Positions 23,801-35,645 of a DNA stretch of 64,000 nucleotides are shown here, one piece after another. The stretch covers positions 2,666,001 through 2,730,000 of the forward strand of contig JARWKL010000010.1 in the NCBI GenBank assembly GCA_029961685.1. Direction: 5' to 3'. This DNA is from Aristolochia californica (taxonomy: Eukaryota; Streptophyta; Magnoliopsida; Piperales; Aristolochiaceae). A program made the translations under genes and the position numbers. The notes beneath the pieces were generated by a model. The model made no database searches. It had not been told where the DNA came from and saw only the letters and a list, made by a program, of their open reading frames with translations. The first letter of the stretch is position 1, and every line of letters begins with the position of its first letter.

Positions 23801-26800
23801 ACATTATGGTGCAATGTTGAGGGAATGCATTCGTCATCAGAGTATAGCAAGGTAAAATCTAGTTAAGCACAAAAATTGTTTCTTTTCTTTTTTATTGTGA
23901 GAAATCGGAAAGGCTTAGTCATTTCATTTTGTCTTTTGCTCTGCGCATTTTTCCAAATTACATGAAATAGAGAGAAGAAAAGAGACAAAGGAGAATGCAA
24001 GGGAGAGAGTGTGCACAGCCTCCAACACTCGTTGAGGGGTTTGGAAGTCGGTCCTTTCTTTTTAACTCTCACTTAAGTCATAATATGTCAAAAGTACATA
24101 AATACCCCTTTGTACTCAACTCATTATAACTCCCTAATTGCAACTTGAAATTAACTAAAAAATGAAACCATAAAACACATACACCAAGACAAACCTACTA
24201 CTAACATAGAGGGACAATGTGACAAATGTGAAATGACCAAAGGACCTTTTTTCATATAATTCAAAAGTTCTCCTCAAGTTGGATCATATATATCTAGAAG
24301 TACTAGCTTATTACAAAAATTCTCAAATTCACTTTTTCCCTAGACCTTAGTAAACACATCACTAAGCTGATCCGCAGATTTAACATTTGGAGTGACCACC
24401 CCACCATTCATTATAGCATCGTGAATGAAATGAAATTCTAACACAACATGGTTAGTCCATTCATGAAAGACTGGATTACTAGTAATGAAATTGGCAATTT
24501 GATTGCCATAATGCATCACTATCATACCCTTGGTTGAGAAGCTTAACTCTTGCAAAACTAATCAAACCCATAGGAATTCACTAATAGTGTGAGCCATTAC
24601 CTGGTATTTTGCTTCCAAACTAGATCAGCCCACAACATTTTGTTTCTTGCTCTTCAAGTTAGTTGAATTCCTTCCAAAAAATATGCAATACCTAGTGGAA
24701 GACTTGTTTTTTAGCTTGGAGCTTGCATAGTTAGCATTAGAGTGTCCTTCAATTTGTAAATGACCATGTGGCGCATACAATAATCCTTTACCCGATGCCC
24801 CATTTAGATATCTCAATACTTTATGCGCTACCTCTAAATGAATATTTCTTGGATGCTCTATGAACTAATTGATTACACTTACAACAAACGAGATGTTAGG
24901 TCATGTAACTGTGGCATAAATCAGTTTGCCCACTAGCCTTCTATACATAGTTGTATCTTTGATTTAACACTATCATTTGCATGAAGATTATGATTCACTT
25001 CTATAGGTGTCTTGACAGGCTTTGCTCCCTGTAGGTCATACTTTTGTAGCATATTTATAATGTACTTTCTTTGTGTCAAAACAATCCTTGCCTTACCTTG
25101 CTATTTCAATCCCAAGAAAATAAATCTTTAGTTTGAAAATGTTTTTCTAGATGTACTTTGACCTCTTCAATACCTTTTTCATTGCTTCCTGACAACACGA
25201 TGTCATCCACATACACAACAAGCACCAAAACTCTAGAAGACCTCTTCAAAATAAACAATGAGTGGTCATAGTGACTTCTAGTTAAACCCCAAGGACATAA
25301 TCACTTTGTTGAACTTGTCAAATCATGCTTTGTGGCTCTACTTGATGCCATAATAGTCATGTTCAACCTACACACTTTTTCAGTCTCCCCCTAAGCAACA
25401 TATCTAAGAGATTGCTCCATGTGTACCTCTTTTTCCAAATCCTATATTTTGTTGTCTAATTGAAACAAATGCCAGCCCTTAGTAACAACCACAAAAATTA
25501 GAATGTGAACAACTGCCAATTGAGTCACAGGCGAGAAAGTTTCAAAAACATTCACACCATATGTTTGGGTATGCCGCTTAACTACAAGTCTGGCTTTATA
25601 ACTATTCTATGGACCCATCAGCCTTGTATTTCAAAGTGTAGACTAACGGGAAGCCATGAGAGCAACGTCTTGGAAGTGGATCACACAAAGTCCAAGTACC
25701 CATATCAAGCAAAGCCTCCATTTTCACATCCATAGTATACTTCTATTGAGGAGAATAGACTATCCTGCACTAAAGGACCAGTGCAAGAAGACAAACAAGG
25801 TAAACATTTTGAATGAACCAGAAAACAAGTTGAAGGTTACAAATTTGGATATGAGATGGTGAATACAAGCACAAGCATCCTTACGAAAAGCAACAGGAAG
25901 ATCCAAATTACTTACTTTAGGAGTCGCCAATGAGGAAATTGGCAAAGATAGGAGGGAGCCTTTGATGGTGTTGTGGGAGGTTTTTATCATTGGTAAACTT
26001 GTAGTGGCTTTGGCTGGGCAGCACTCTATGGTGTTGGGAACTTCCTCCACCAGAACATGAACAACTATATCAACATCAAAAGGTATTGGAGTAGTAGAGT
26101 CATCAGACTTTAAAAATGGGGAACATTTTCAAAGAATGTGACATTAATAGACACATGAGTCTGTCTGGTGAAAGGGCAATAACACTTGTACCCTTTTTGA
26201 GTACAAGAATACCCAAGGAAAACATGCTTAACTGATCTTCGAGACAACTTGTCATATGATGGACTAAAAACAAATTCATTGTTAGGTTTAAGAACTTGTG
26301 GTGGAATTTTTCCTCCAGATACAGAAGAGGGCATTTTGTTGAAGAGAAACAAGCAGTAAGGATATCATCACTCCAATAGGATTTTGGAATCTACATATGA
26401 AATAACATGGTTTGTGCAACCTCAAGTGGCGATTCTTCTTTTTTGCTATCCCATTTTGCTTTGTGATATACACACAAGAAAGTTGATGAATAATACCATT
26501 AGTTTGACGAAAGGAGTGAAACTTGTGGTTCATAAACTCAAGCCCATTATTAGAATGAAATATACGAAGAGAGCACCAAGTTGATTTTTTATTTCACTAT
26601 AAAAATTAAGGAACACATCAAATACATTTCTCCATTAGGAGATACTCTAATGTGGATTGACTAGGAAACAAAATACTGGTAACCAAAGACACTATGTATT
26701 TGACAAGGTCCCAATATACCTGAATGAACTTCAAACGAACTAATACTATGACTTTGATTGGACAGAGAACAATACCTAGTGGTGCTTCCTGAGCTAACAT

Positions 26801-29800
26801 AAATGACCCTATATCGAACATAACTCTCTAATTACAACTCAGAATTAACAAAAAAACCATAAAACACATGCGCTAAGACAACTTACTCTTAACATAAGAG
26901 GGACAATCTGACTAATGTGACATGACCAAACTACCCTTTTTCATATAATTTGACATGTATAGTTTGGAGAAATGGAAGTTAACAGGGATCTATTTGTGAA
27001 CTTTGTTTATTTTTCCATTTCAAAAACAGAAAATGTTTGTTTGTCTTTATAATGTGATTAATTTTCATTTGTAATGTTTGATATCCATTTCATTAAGCTA
27101 GACAAAGTTCTGTTGATGGCAATTTGTTTTTTCACAGGTATGTTTTGGAGTCTGAGCACATGAAGAAGTTTTTTGACTACATTCAGCTACCGAATTTTGA
27201 CATTGCATCAGATGCATCTGCAACTTTTAAGGTTATCAATCTTAAAAATGTTCTGAGGATTGATTTTTAGAAATAATTTTTTGTATCTACTTTTGTAAAT
27301 CCATCTATGATTCATAGTCCTAACAATTAAACCTAATCAATGTGCTTCTTCGAGTTTTTTTTTTTATATTCAATTAACTTTAACCCGTTTCAACTTGGAC
27401 TTTGGAAAGTTATTTGCTTGTCTATTAAGATCTATATGCCTGATATATCTACAGTGTGCCTCTTAACATGTCTAGGCTAATCATGTGTACCTCCTATCTT
27501 AATAGGGCAGTCTAAAATGTCTGCACAATTCGTTTGGCAGATTATCTTTATGTTTTGCTATAGTATCTATATTTTGTGCTGACATGTATTTTGATCTATT
27601 TTTTTCATCTTATTGCAGGAGCTTTTGACAAGGCATAAATCAACAGTTGCTGAGTTCCTTGCCAAAAATTATGACTGGGTAAGTTTTTATTTTTATTTAT
27701 TATTTTATTGTTCTTATTTTGGAATTTTAGATGATCTTATTTAGTGTACTGCTTAAGGGTGCTTACTTAGGTTCAAGGAAAGCTGAAACACTTCAGTCTA
27801 TGTTATAGGGTGATCAGGAGTGAGACTTTTGGTGGCTGTTTCAGGTTGTTTGTTCTATTTCATGTATAGAATTAGGCTTTCACAGAGAGAGGTTAACAGA
27901 TATTAACTATGCAAACAAACTGTATGAGCAGAGAGGAAGTCATATGTGATTAATCAGGGCCATTTTCTTGTGAAGGGAACCTTTTTGGATGAGTAAAGCT
28001 TTTTCACCCTTTTTTATTATTTCGGTCATGTTGTCAATTACTTGTTTGCTATAAGGTATTAATAGAAATCGAGTCTGTAAGATGTACATATTCTTTGTTA
28101 TCTTGCTTCTGTTTAGATGTTTTTAAACTGGAAATGTATTATAAAATGTAGCATATGTAATAGAATCTAACCAGCAGATGCAGTAAGGCCAAAATAAAAA
28201 ATCCAATAAGGTATATGTTACAGTTTTTAATTTGTGAACTTCGTTTATTTTTCCATTTCAGATTTGTGTCATACTGTATCCTATAAAACATATCTGAAAG
28301 ATGTTGTTTTTAATCTTTCTTCAACCTACTTTTGGTTTCAGTTTTTTGCAGAATATAACTCAAGGTTGCTAGAGTCTCCCAATTATATCACCAGACGACA
28401 AGCTATAAAGGTACATGTGTTTTTTCACCATCAATAGCATAGACTGTAGGCTCTAATAAAAGGAAAAACTGCAAAGTTTGCAGTGTACTTGAATTATATC
28501 ATAACGGTATCTTGTAAGGCAACTAGAATCTTTCCTCTCCAGCCTGGAAATTGAACCCTTTGGTCCGTGATGTAGTACATGGCTTATTTGTTGAAGAAGA
28601 AAGTCATCCAAAACAATTGAAGATATAAAAAAGAAGGAAAGAAGAAGAGTGAAAGCACACCAGCTTTTTCTGGGAAGTCACTTTTTAGGAAAGTACTATG
28701 GCCTAAAAGAAAGTCAGCAAGTTCATACTTTTATTAGTTTCCTAGTGTGTTAATAAGTCAAAATTAGGAGAGTTTTAATTAGGGAAGCGTTTATTTGTAG
28801 TTTCCTTTAGTAGTAGTCAATTTTAGAAACAAGAAGGCTGCTTGTTCTTCCTACTTTTATGTATCTTCAATTGAACTTGAAAACCAGGAATTTTTCATAG
28901 TTGAGAGGCTAATGGTTGGGTTACTCATACTCCGTGTTGTCTCTCAACTTTATTTCAGTCAGTTACCAGTCCAGCCAGACATTTGCAACTCTATTTGGTA
29001 ATATTGCCTTCATAGGTGGAGAAGAGATGATTCATGGAGGCGTCTCTGTGCATCTTGATGAATTGAGAAATTAATTGCCTCAACATTTTTTTTTTTGAAA
29101 GGTTGAATACACATAATTGCCTCAACTATATATATTTTTTTTGAAAGTTGAATACACATAACTGCCTTAAAAACATAATTACCTCAAAAATATATTTTCT
29201 TGAATGTTGAATACACATTGGCGCACGCGCTATACCCAATACCCTGGTGAGACTTGAACCCAAGATCTCACGCTAAAATCTAATTGCCTCAACACAACTA
29301 CATACCCTGTTAGCAAAATTACCAAATTTGTGCATTTGTCTTGGACAAACTTACTAACAAAGGAAACAGACATCAACTTCTGGTAGATGGGCTTTGTTGG
29401 CAGGTATTTTTTCATTTTCTCTGTACAAATAGTGGAGGCTGACCTTAATTTTAGAGCACCAAAGTTGTTTTGGAAATGGGAGGATTTGAACATGATCAAG
29501 GCTCTGAAGCTGTGCTCATTCAATAGCTTGCTAGGTCTCAGGCCCATGTATGCCACATATCTGACCTGTCACTTGCTAAGCATCTGTATTTTCTACTTCT
29601 GGTTATCAGGTCTGTATCTGGGTATAGATTCATGAATGGATCAAATAAATCCAGATCCAGATATTGAGTAAGCCCCCAGAGGAGGCAAGTTTACCTGGCT
29701 ACTTTAACACCTAAGATAACTGGGTTAATGGGTTTGATTACTTGCTTGGAGCAAAACTCACTCAGTTGGGGTTAACTCTGAACTGATTTTTTTTTTCTGT

Positions 29801-32272
29801 TTTCTACATTTCATTTGAAGTTTTAATTCATGTAAAGACAGCAGTGTTTTCAACAGGAGAAAGATGAGCACCTATAAAGTAGCAATTTGACGAAGTTTTT
29901 ACACAAACTCCGACTCCATAGTGAACTAGTTAAATTGAATTGAACCATGCAGGCCTACTTTTTGCACCTGTCTCAAATCTTTAAATTTGAATAGAAGATT
30001 GATGTTATCTTGGAAAACACATTTCTCTTTGATCTTGATGAATTACTTCTCAGGGATCTGTTTTTCTTGCTATTTCTACTTCTGTCTTCAATAAAAAAAT
30101 GCATTATTCAGAAAAATAAGAAGAATTACTTGCATGGTTCCTTTATTTTAGCTCATGAATTATTCTGTTTCAGCTTCTGGGAGATATGTTATTGGATCGT
30201 TCAAATTCTGCTGTGATGACACGATATGTGAGCTCAAAGGATAACTTACGGATCTTAATGAATCTTCTTAGGGTATGGATTAGTTTGCCTTCATGCACAA
30301 TGTGTTGGCTCTTTACTCACTTGATTCTCCTATGCTATATATATTATGATTTCTCAAATTTTAGTTTCTTCTACTACCCTTGGTACTGGTAATTGTTATT
30401 TTATGTAGAGAAGGAATTTAGGGTTCCATAATAATTGTCCAATCTGAGCGCAGCAAGTGATGATACGGCAAAAGAAGGAAGTAGACATGGTAGTCCCCTT
30501 TTTCTGAGAGATCTTAATTAGGGGAAATAGATCCCGGATCTCTTTTATTTAAGACCAAGGAACTAGTTCCATAAAAAGTATATTAATCATCTTCGTAAAA
30601 GAAAATAAACTACTTATAAATGGTACACAACTTTGGTACCCTTAAGCTAGGGCATATATGTCAAACAACCTCATCCTACAAACAGAAAAAAATCTCCTTC
30701 TCAAGTAATGGCTTTCAATTATTTGATCTCCTGATCTGACATTTAGTAATAAAGTCTTTTCCATTCATAACAAACTCTTGAGTTGAGTGAGTGTGTTTGG
30801 TTCTCATGAAAAATTGGGCTGCTATAAGCAAAGATAAAAGCATGATTGTTACGTCCCATAACCACGGGTGTGTGCATAGAAACCCAAATTAATTATCCAC
30901 ATGTTTGAATGAACCTTTTGCTCCGTATTCTGGTTCAGCACATGCCTAAGCCACTATAACCTGTTTCGAATCCTTCCAAGTTGGAAGGTTACCCCCAATA
31001 AATGTACAGAAAATTGTTGTAGATATTCTATTAATTTTAGGCCCAAAATAATCTGCTTTAGGATCCTAATAGTTATCCAAGCTGTGACCATATCTATACA
31101 ACTGTTTTCTGCTGGTTGGATTCTTGTGGTACTTGTGAATTCTGTTTGTAACGTCTAGGTGAAGTATTGTCTAGGAGACTTCGTAAACTGGTTCACAGCT
31201 TGTATTGCTAATGAGGTATCAGGCTTCTTAACTTTCAAATACGTAAGTTTGCTAACTGGTCTTTCTACCAAATTATATCATCCAACAGGGGGCTGCCCTA
31301 ATATGAATAAGCTTTCACATCAAAAGGAGTAGCACTATATATATCTTTCTTGGTCTTGGCTATTTAAATTCCAAGAAATGTTTCTTCAAGAACATTTTGA
31401 TCTGCCGAAGGCGCATCTTTACTTTAAAAACAAAAGTTTCTACATATAGACGAACTTATCATCAAACACAGGATAGAAAAGAGTGGGGCATTCTGGTGGC
31501 ACTTCTACCATTCATATATATGACTGTACTCTCCTTATGTCACAGTGAATATCTGGAACTATATTTTCTGTATCTGGAATGTAGGATTTTCCAGTAGTTA
31601 ATGTCTTTTTTTAAAGGTCATTGAACTTGGAGATTGATTGGTGGAAAATCATGTTGTAAGCGAGCATAATCATGAAGTTAAAACTTGAGAAAAGTAGAAG
31701 AGAAAGAGAAGAAAAGAAAGAGAGGAAGACAAAAACTGCCATAGAGAGAGGCAATCATGTTGGGGGTTCAGGCTTGACCCCCAATATCTTTTATTGATAA
31801 TTTTAAGTGAATAGTAAATCAAAAGACCATAATGCCCCTTTGGCTTACATGAGATATACAGCCAAAAAGGGTAAATAAAGGAAAAAATTACAATTTATAC
31901 CTTCCTAAAACTCAACCTAAAAGTAATATCATACCATAAATACATTTGTGTAAGAAATGACCATAGTACCCCTACCTTCTTAACATGTGTTAAATCTTCT
32001 TTGGAAAAAAAATGCTGATAGAAATTCTTAACCGCATTCCTAGCAAAAGCAGGTTACTTGCTCTTTTCTCTGGGAAACAGAACTCCATGTCACTTGTTCA
32101 TGAAAGAGGTTGGGCAAGTCAACTGTCATTATGTTTTCCAAGGGAGATGGGACTGAAAGCCCTCTTTTTCATATAAATTGAGTTTTCTGCTTCAAAAACT
32201 TTTCAACCCTACTTCGTCTTAAAGTCAACCTGACCTGAAATTTTGGTTTAATGGCTTCCGATTTTTGCATCC

Positions 32273-32303
<31 letters not shown>

Positions 32304-33550
32304 ATGGCGCCATTGGGATTCCTTAGCGGGAGATCTTTGAAATTTCTTCTCAATTTTCTTGTATCTGGTCTCACATTCCGAGATCTGCTAACTCGGTGGC
32401 AGATGTGCTTGCCAAGTCAGGAGCTTCCTTACAATCTCTTGTTGTTAGGGAATTGCTCCCCGTTTTGTTAATATATACATCCTTTTTCAAAAAAATGGCA
32501 TCCGATTTGGAAAAAGTTCAAGCATAGCGATTCTCGGCCTAGTTACCTGCCATGAGGATATTATATTGGAGTTTAGCCTTTCTTAGACTTGGTAACGAAA
32601 TATTTTCCTATGTGATCCTCTGACTGTCTGCCCTTATTATGCTACTTCTAACAGTTGATTGCTGCTTTTGAAAAATTCATCTGTCTCATTTACAGGAATC
32701 CAGTAAGAACATCCAGATAGAAGCATTTCATGTGTTTAAGGTAAGTTTGTCTTGCTGCTCTTTCATGTGTTTAAGGTATGTGTATCTTGCTAATGGGGTT
32801 TATATGTCAACCCTTCTGGCAGCTATTTGCAGCTAATAGCAAAAAGCCGCCAGAAATTGTAAGCATCTTCATTGCCAACAGGAGCAAGCTTCTTCGCTTC
32901 TTCAGTGACTTTAAGATGGACAAAGGTAGAAAAATAATGAAACATCTTTTTTCAGATAACAGCCCAAATCTACATTTATTACATTTCTGTCATTTAGTTT
33001 TCTGGCAGTGCTCTTTGTTTTTATAATTCTTTGAAAGGCTTTGATTTCGCATGCCTTTGAATATGAGGGTCAGGATTCAAAGTTCTTGAACTCTACTTTT
33101 GCCCTGAAATAAACTATTTTGATACATGGACAATAATAGATTTGTATCAGCCTCTGAGATCAACATCAGTAGACACGGCCATATGTCCATAACATCAAGC
33201 ATTGCGCGCACAACAGTGATCATCTTTCTCAGCACATTTTTTTGTTGCTGTAGAATGTTCCACTATCCTGTGTTACACTTATACACTTGTAGCAGCATCA
33301 TTCCTAGTGGTGAGCTAGTGAATATTTCGTCTTGAGTAGAAAATTTCTGTTGTTATTTGCTATCCAGATATGGTGAAAGAGATTCACTCACTCATTCTAA
33401 TTTATAAACTGAATTAGGTTATTGAATGAAAGCTTTAACTTGTGCTTCTTTAATTTGGTGTTTGGTTTTGCCCATCCAGAGGATGAACAGTTTGAAGCTG
33501 ATAAAACTCAGGTTGTAAGAGAAATCGCGGCATTGGAACCAAAAGAGTAA
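20840..33550 (+). CDS. MO25/CAB39-like protein
   Basis: Eleven exons, all with GT-AG borders: 20840-20959, 21599-21760, 23372-23490, 23777-23851, 27138-27231, 27619-27678, 28342-28410, 30174-30272, 32696-32740, 32823-32925, 33480-33550. They sum to 1017 nt and encode 338 residues, almost the length of animal MO25 (about 340). The protein starts [20 protein letters not shown] and is an all-helical armadillo-like scaffold through to its end at ALEPKE. MO25 binds and activates STE20/GCK-type kinases (STRAD-LKB1 in animals, SIK1-like and NDR partners in plants and yeast) in polarity, cell division and growth. It is probably cytosolic. Introns are unusually long (intron 4 is 3.3 kb) and filled with retroelement debris. 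Exon 9's splice donor is duplicated 35 bp downstream. Arabidopsis counterparts are At4g17270/At5g47540 (from memory). Confidence 0.96.
22690..23110 (+). mobile_element. LINE RNase H-domain fragment in MO25 intron 2
   Basis: With stops and frameshifts, the plus strand reads as a plant LINE-associated RNase H: NLNFDGSS near 22740, then [30 protein letters not shown], and later [13 protein letters not shown] near 23075-23110. Several stops inside it exclude function. It is the same kind of domain as the LINE tails at 13722, 32304 and 36774. Confidence 0.7.
23950..26955 (-). mobile_element. Internally deleted Copia retrotransposon in MO25 intron 4
   Basis: Opposite in orientation to MO25. The 3' LTR ends at 24266 beside a purine tract CTTGAGGAGAAC, and a partial 5' LTR at 26820-26955 matches 24127-24266. 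Between them, read right to left, are integrase remnants (26821-26110, e.g. [20 protein letters not shown]), reverse transcriptase remnants (about 25400-24850) and an RNase H region (24816-24340, e.g. [19 protein letters not shown]). Gag, protease and the primer-binding site are missing; integrase sequence abuts the 5' LTR. Frames are broken throughout. The left limit (23950) is estimated by comparison with other LTRs here. Confidence 0.8.
29086..29280 (-). mobile_element. tRNA-derived SINE with 14-bp target-site duplication
   Basis: Flanked by the perfect direct repeat TAATTGCCTCAACA (29072-29085 and 29281-29294). Read on the minus strand it starts near GATTTTAGCGTGAGATC, contains a good RNA polymerase III B box (GGTTCAAGTCTCACC, 29246-29260) and ends in a poly-A run (plus-strand T run, 29086-29096). 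The A box is weak. The 3' part is unusual: the tail sequence (plus strand TTGAATACACA) occurs three times. It lies in MO25 intron 7. Confidence 0.8.
31680..31990 (-). mobile_element. Probable solo LTR fragment in MO25 intron 8
   Basis: On the minus strand this has the organisation of the Copia LTRs at 1828-2055 and near 23950-24266: a region with small polypurine tracts in + orientation (agaagagaaagagaag), then a segment with GGGGTTCAGGCTTGACCCC (dyad) and an AATAAAAG-like block. No coding sequence accompanies it. Boundaries are approximate. Confidence 0.4.
32274..32302 (+). repeat. Homopolymer of 29 C
   Basis: An uninterrupted C run immediately before the LINE fragment in MO25 intron 8. Its true length may be affected by sequencing or assembly. 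A second run of 17 C lies at 36537-36553 in RPS8 intron 3. Confidence 0.9.
32304..32495 (+). mobile_element. LINE 3' end in MO25 intron 8
   Basis: Encodes the RNase H C-terminus (reading [20 protein letters not shown], with a stop soon after near VVRELL), a short 3' UTR, and an A-rich end at 32489-32495. It is closely related to the minus-strand copy at 36774-36925 and so is a 5'-truncated LINE, the normal product of target-primed reverse transcription. Confidence 0.75.
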
Positions 33551-35645
33551 ATGTAAGGACTTGTGGGAGTGTGTTATATAGTCTTCTAATTAATTTTATT
33601 GTTATTGTAACATTAGAGGTGATGTGCAAATTTTAGGATTTGGCGATTGCATCGGTTTGTCGTAGTCAACCAACCAATCAGTCTTATCATACAAGTTACA
33701 GCGTCTGATCGATTTCATTGTCTCACTTTGATTATGTAATGTATGTAAATTAAGTCTTTTTATTAGTTGAGATGAATGGACAATTATCAGACAAAAAATG
33801 CATCCGAAGATGGAACCTGGTGTTTTTTTCACCCTTGTGACCTTAAGAGAGGACTTTTTCATTAAATCAGTTTCAAGTGCAAGAGTCTGTCATGATTTGG
33901 CACAATTTCTTCTTAGTTTTGGGTCATGATTTGGCTTGGATATATTTGAAAGGAAAAGCAAATGATATGTGTGGCTTGAATGAACAGAGCATAGAATAAC
34001 TTGATGAAACTGATGGGTGAGAACGTCTAATTGTGTTTCCACCTTGGAAGGAAGTGTTGTTGATGAAGTCTACAGGAGGCTTATCAAGATGGTGGCTAGG
34101 CTCTGCAACTGTCCCTCTTCAGAAAATGTGAAAAACCTATTTTTTAAACAAGGTAGAAACTGATTTCTAGGGAGTATTAGTGCCCTTTATTTTTCTAAAA
34201 AAAATGACCATGGAAATTGAGGCTATTTTTCATGAAGAAAATATTAAGTAGGATGGAAAACACTCCCTTCTCCCTTCCCTCATCTCTCTTACCAACAATT
34301 GGTGGGATACATAGTTCTCTCCACCACTAAGAAATATATTTTATTATTTGATGTAAATTTGCATTACATTATAATTTTAATGCATTTGCTATAAATATAA
34401 TAATAATATTATATTTACTTGTTCTCACTTGAACCTAAGGATAGAGATGGTGGGGTTCCACCTTCATTTTCATTTTTTCGTAGGCTAAGAAAGGCCCTAA
34501 CCATATGGATGTAGGGGGGGTGGATACCCTTCCAATTAAGCCGGCAACACCTACTTGTGTTGGTTTCAAGATCCTCATGTTGATAGTTTTGATGATAACA
34601 AAAAATTTAGAGATTAATGATATATTTTAAGAAAAAAATTTGATGTAGCCAAATTGAAGAAACTCCCACAATAAAAAAAGCGGGGCTCATAAAGAAAATA
34701 AATAAATAAATAAAGGATGACAAAGCTTCTTTGGATAGAGGCATCATTTGAATAGAGAGTTATGTTAAGAAAGTTGTTGTTCAATCAAAGGCAATATTCA
34801 GATGAAGAACTTGAGATGGTTGGAGCTAAAAATCAAACCTTTGTAGTCTTTTGTTTTAGATGCCATTCGATCCGATGAACATAGTAAATTAACTATGAGG
34901 TGTAAATACCTTGAGAATATATTAACAACTTGAGTTTAGATTGTGACCCACTATAGATTTTTTGGGATTTATGATTGACACTTTTTACATTGAATTCCAG
35001 CATTCGTTATGTAACAAGTGCATTTGACCAGAGCTATAACAAGTTTTGATAAGCTTACTTACACCTCCTAGGTTTTTCCCTTTGGGACATTAGAGCTTGG
35101 ATTTCTTGTTTTAAATAGGTGACTAGAGGTTGGTTTAGCTTCAAAAACTGGTAGAATAATTATTTTTGAATAAAAAATTTGGTTCTTGATCCAAATATGA
35201 TTTTATTTTATATTAATAATCTATAGTAATTAGATGAATTCACACTAAAATGGGTTTGAACAAAATAACTCAAATCTCTTATAGACTAGTTTTACAAAAA
35301 CAAATGGCTTCTTTGCTCCAGAAGAAAAGTTATTTTTTATTTCCAAATTGTGGGTCATGGTTAAAATATTAATTATTTGTAATAGTAACTGAATTCAGAC
35401 CAAACCAAAAATGTTTTGTCAATAAAAAAAATCGTCAATAGAAAGCTTTAGAATAAACTGCAAACTAGAAATAAACAAATACTGTAGATTCAATTGATAA
35501 ACTCTATTGTCAACCACCCAAGATCAACATGCAAATGCATAAGAAAAGAGTAGCCCTACCATTTCTTATCTAATACAAAACTCTATCCAACTGTTTGGCT
35601 CAGAAAACATATATCTTGCACTAAGACAATTTAAACATGTCTCAT
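33551..35645. other. Intergenic region between MO25 and RPS8 (convergent genes)
   Basis: Contains the MO25 3' UTR at its left and the RPS8 3' UTR at its right. The middle (about 34560-35110) begins TTGGTTTCAAGATCCTCATG and has the look of decayed repetitive DNA with TGATGATAACAAA, but no element ends or proteins are recognisable. The rest is AT-rich without a gene. Confidence 0.45.
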
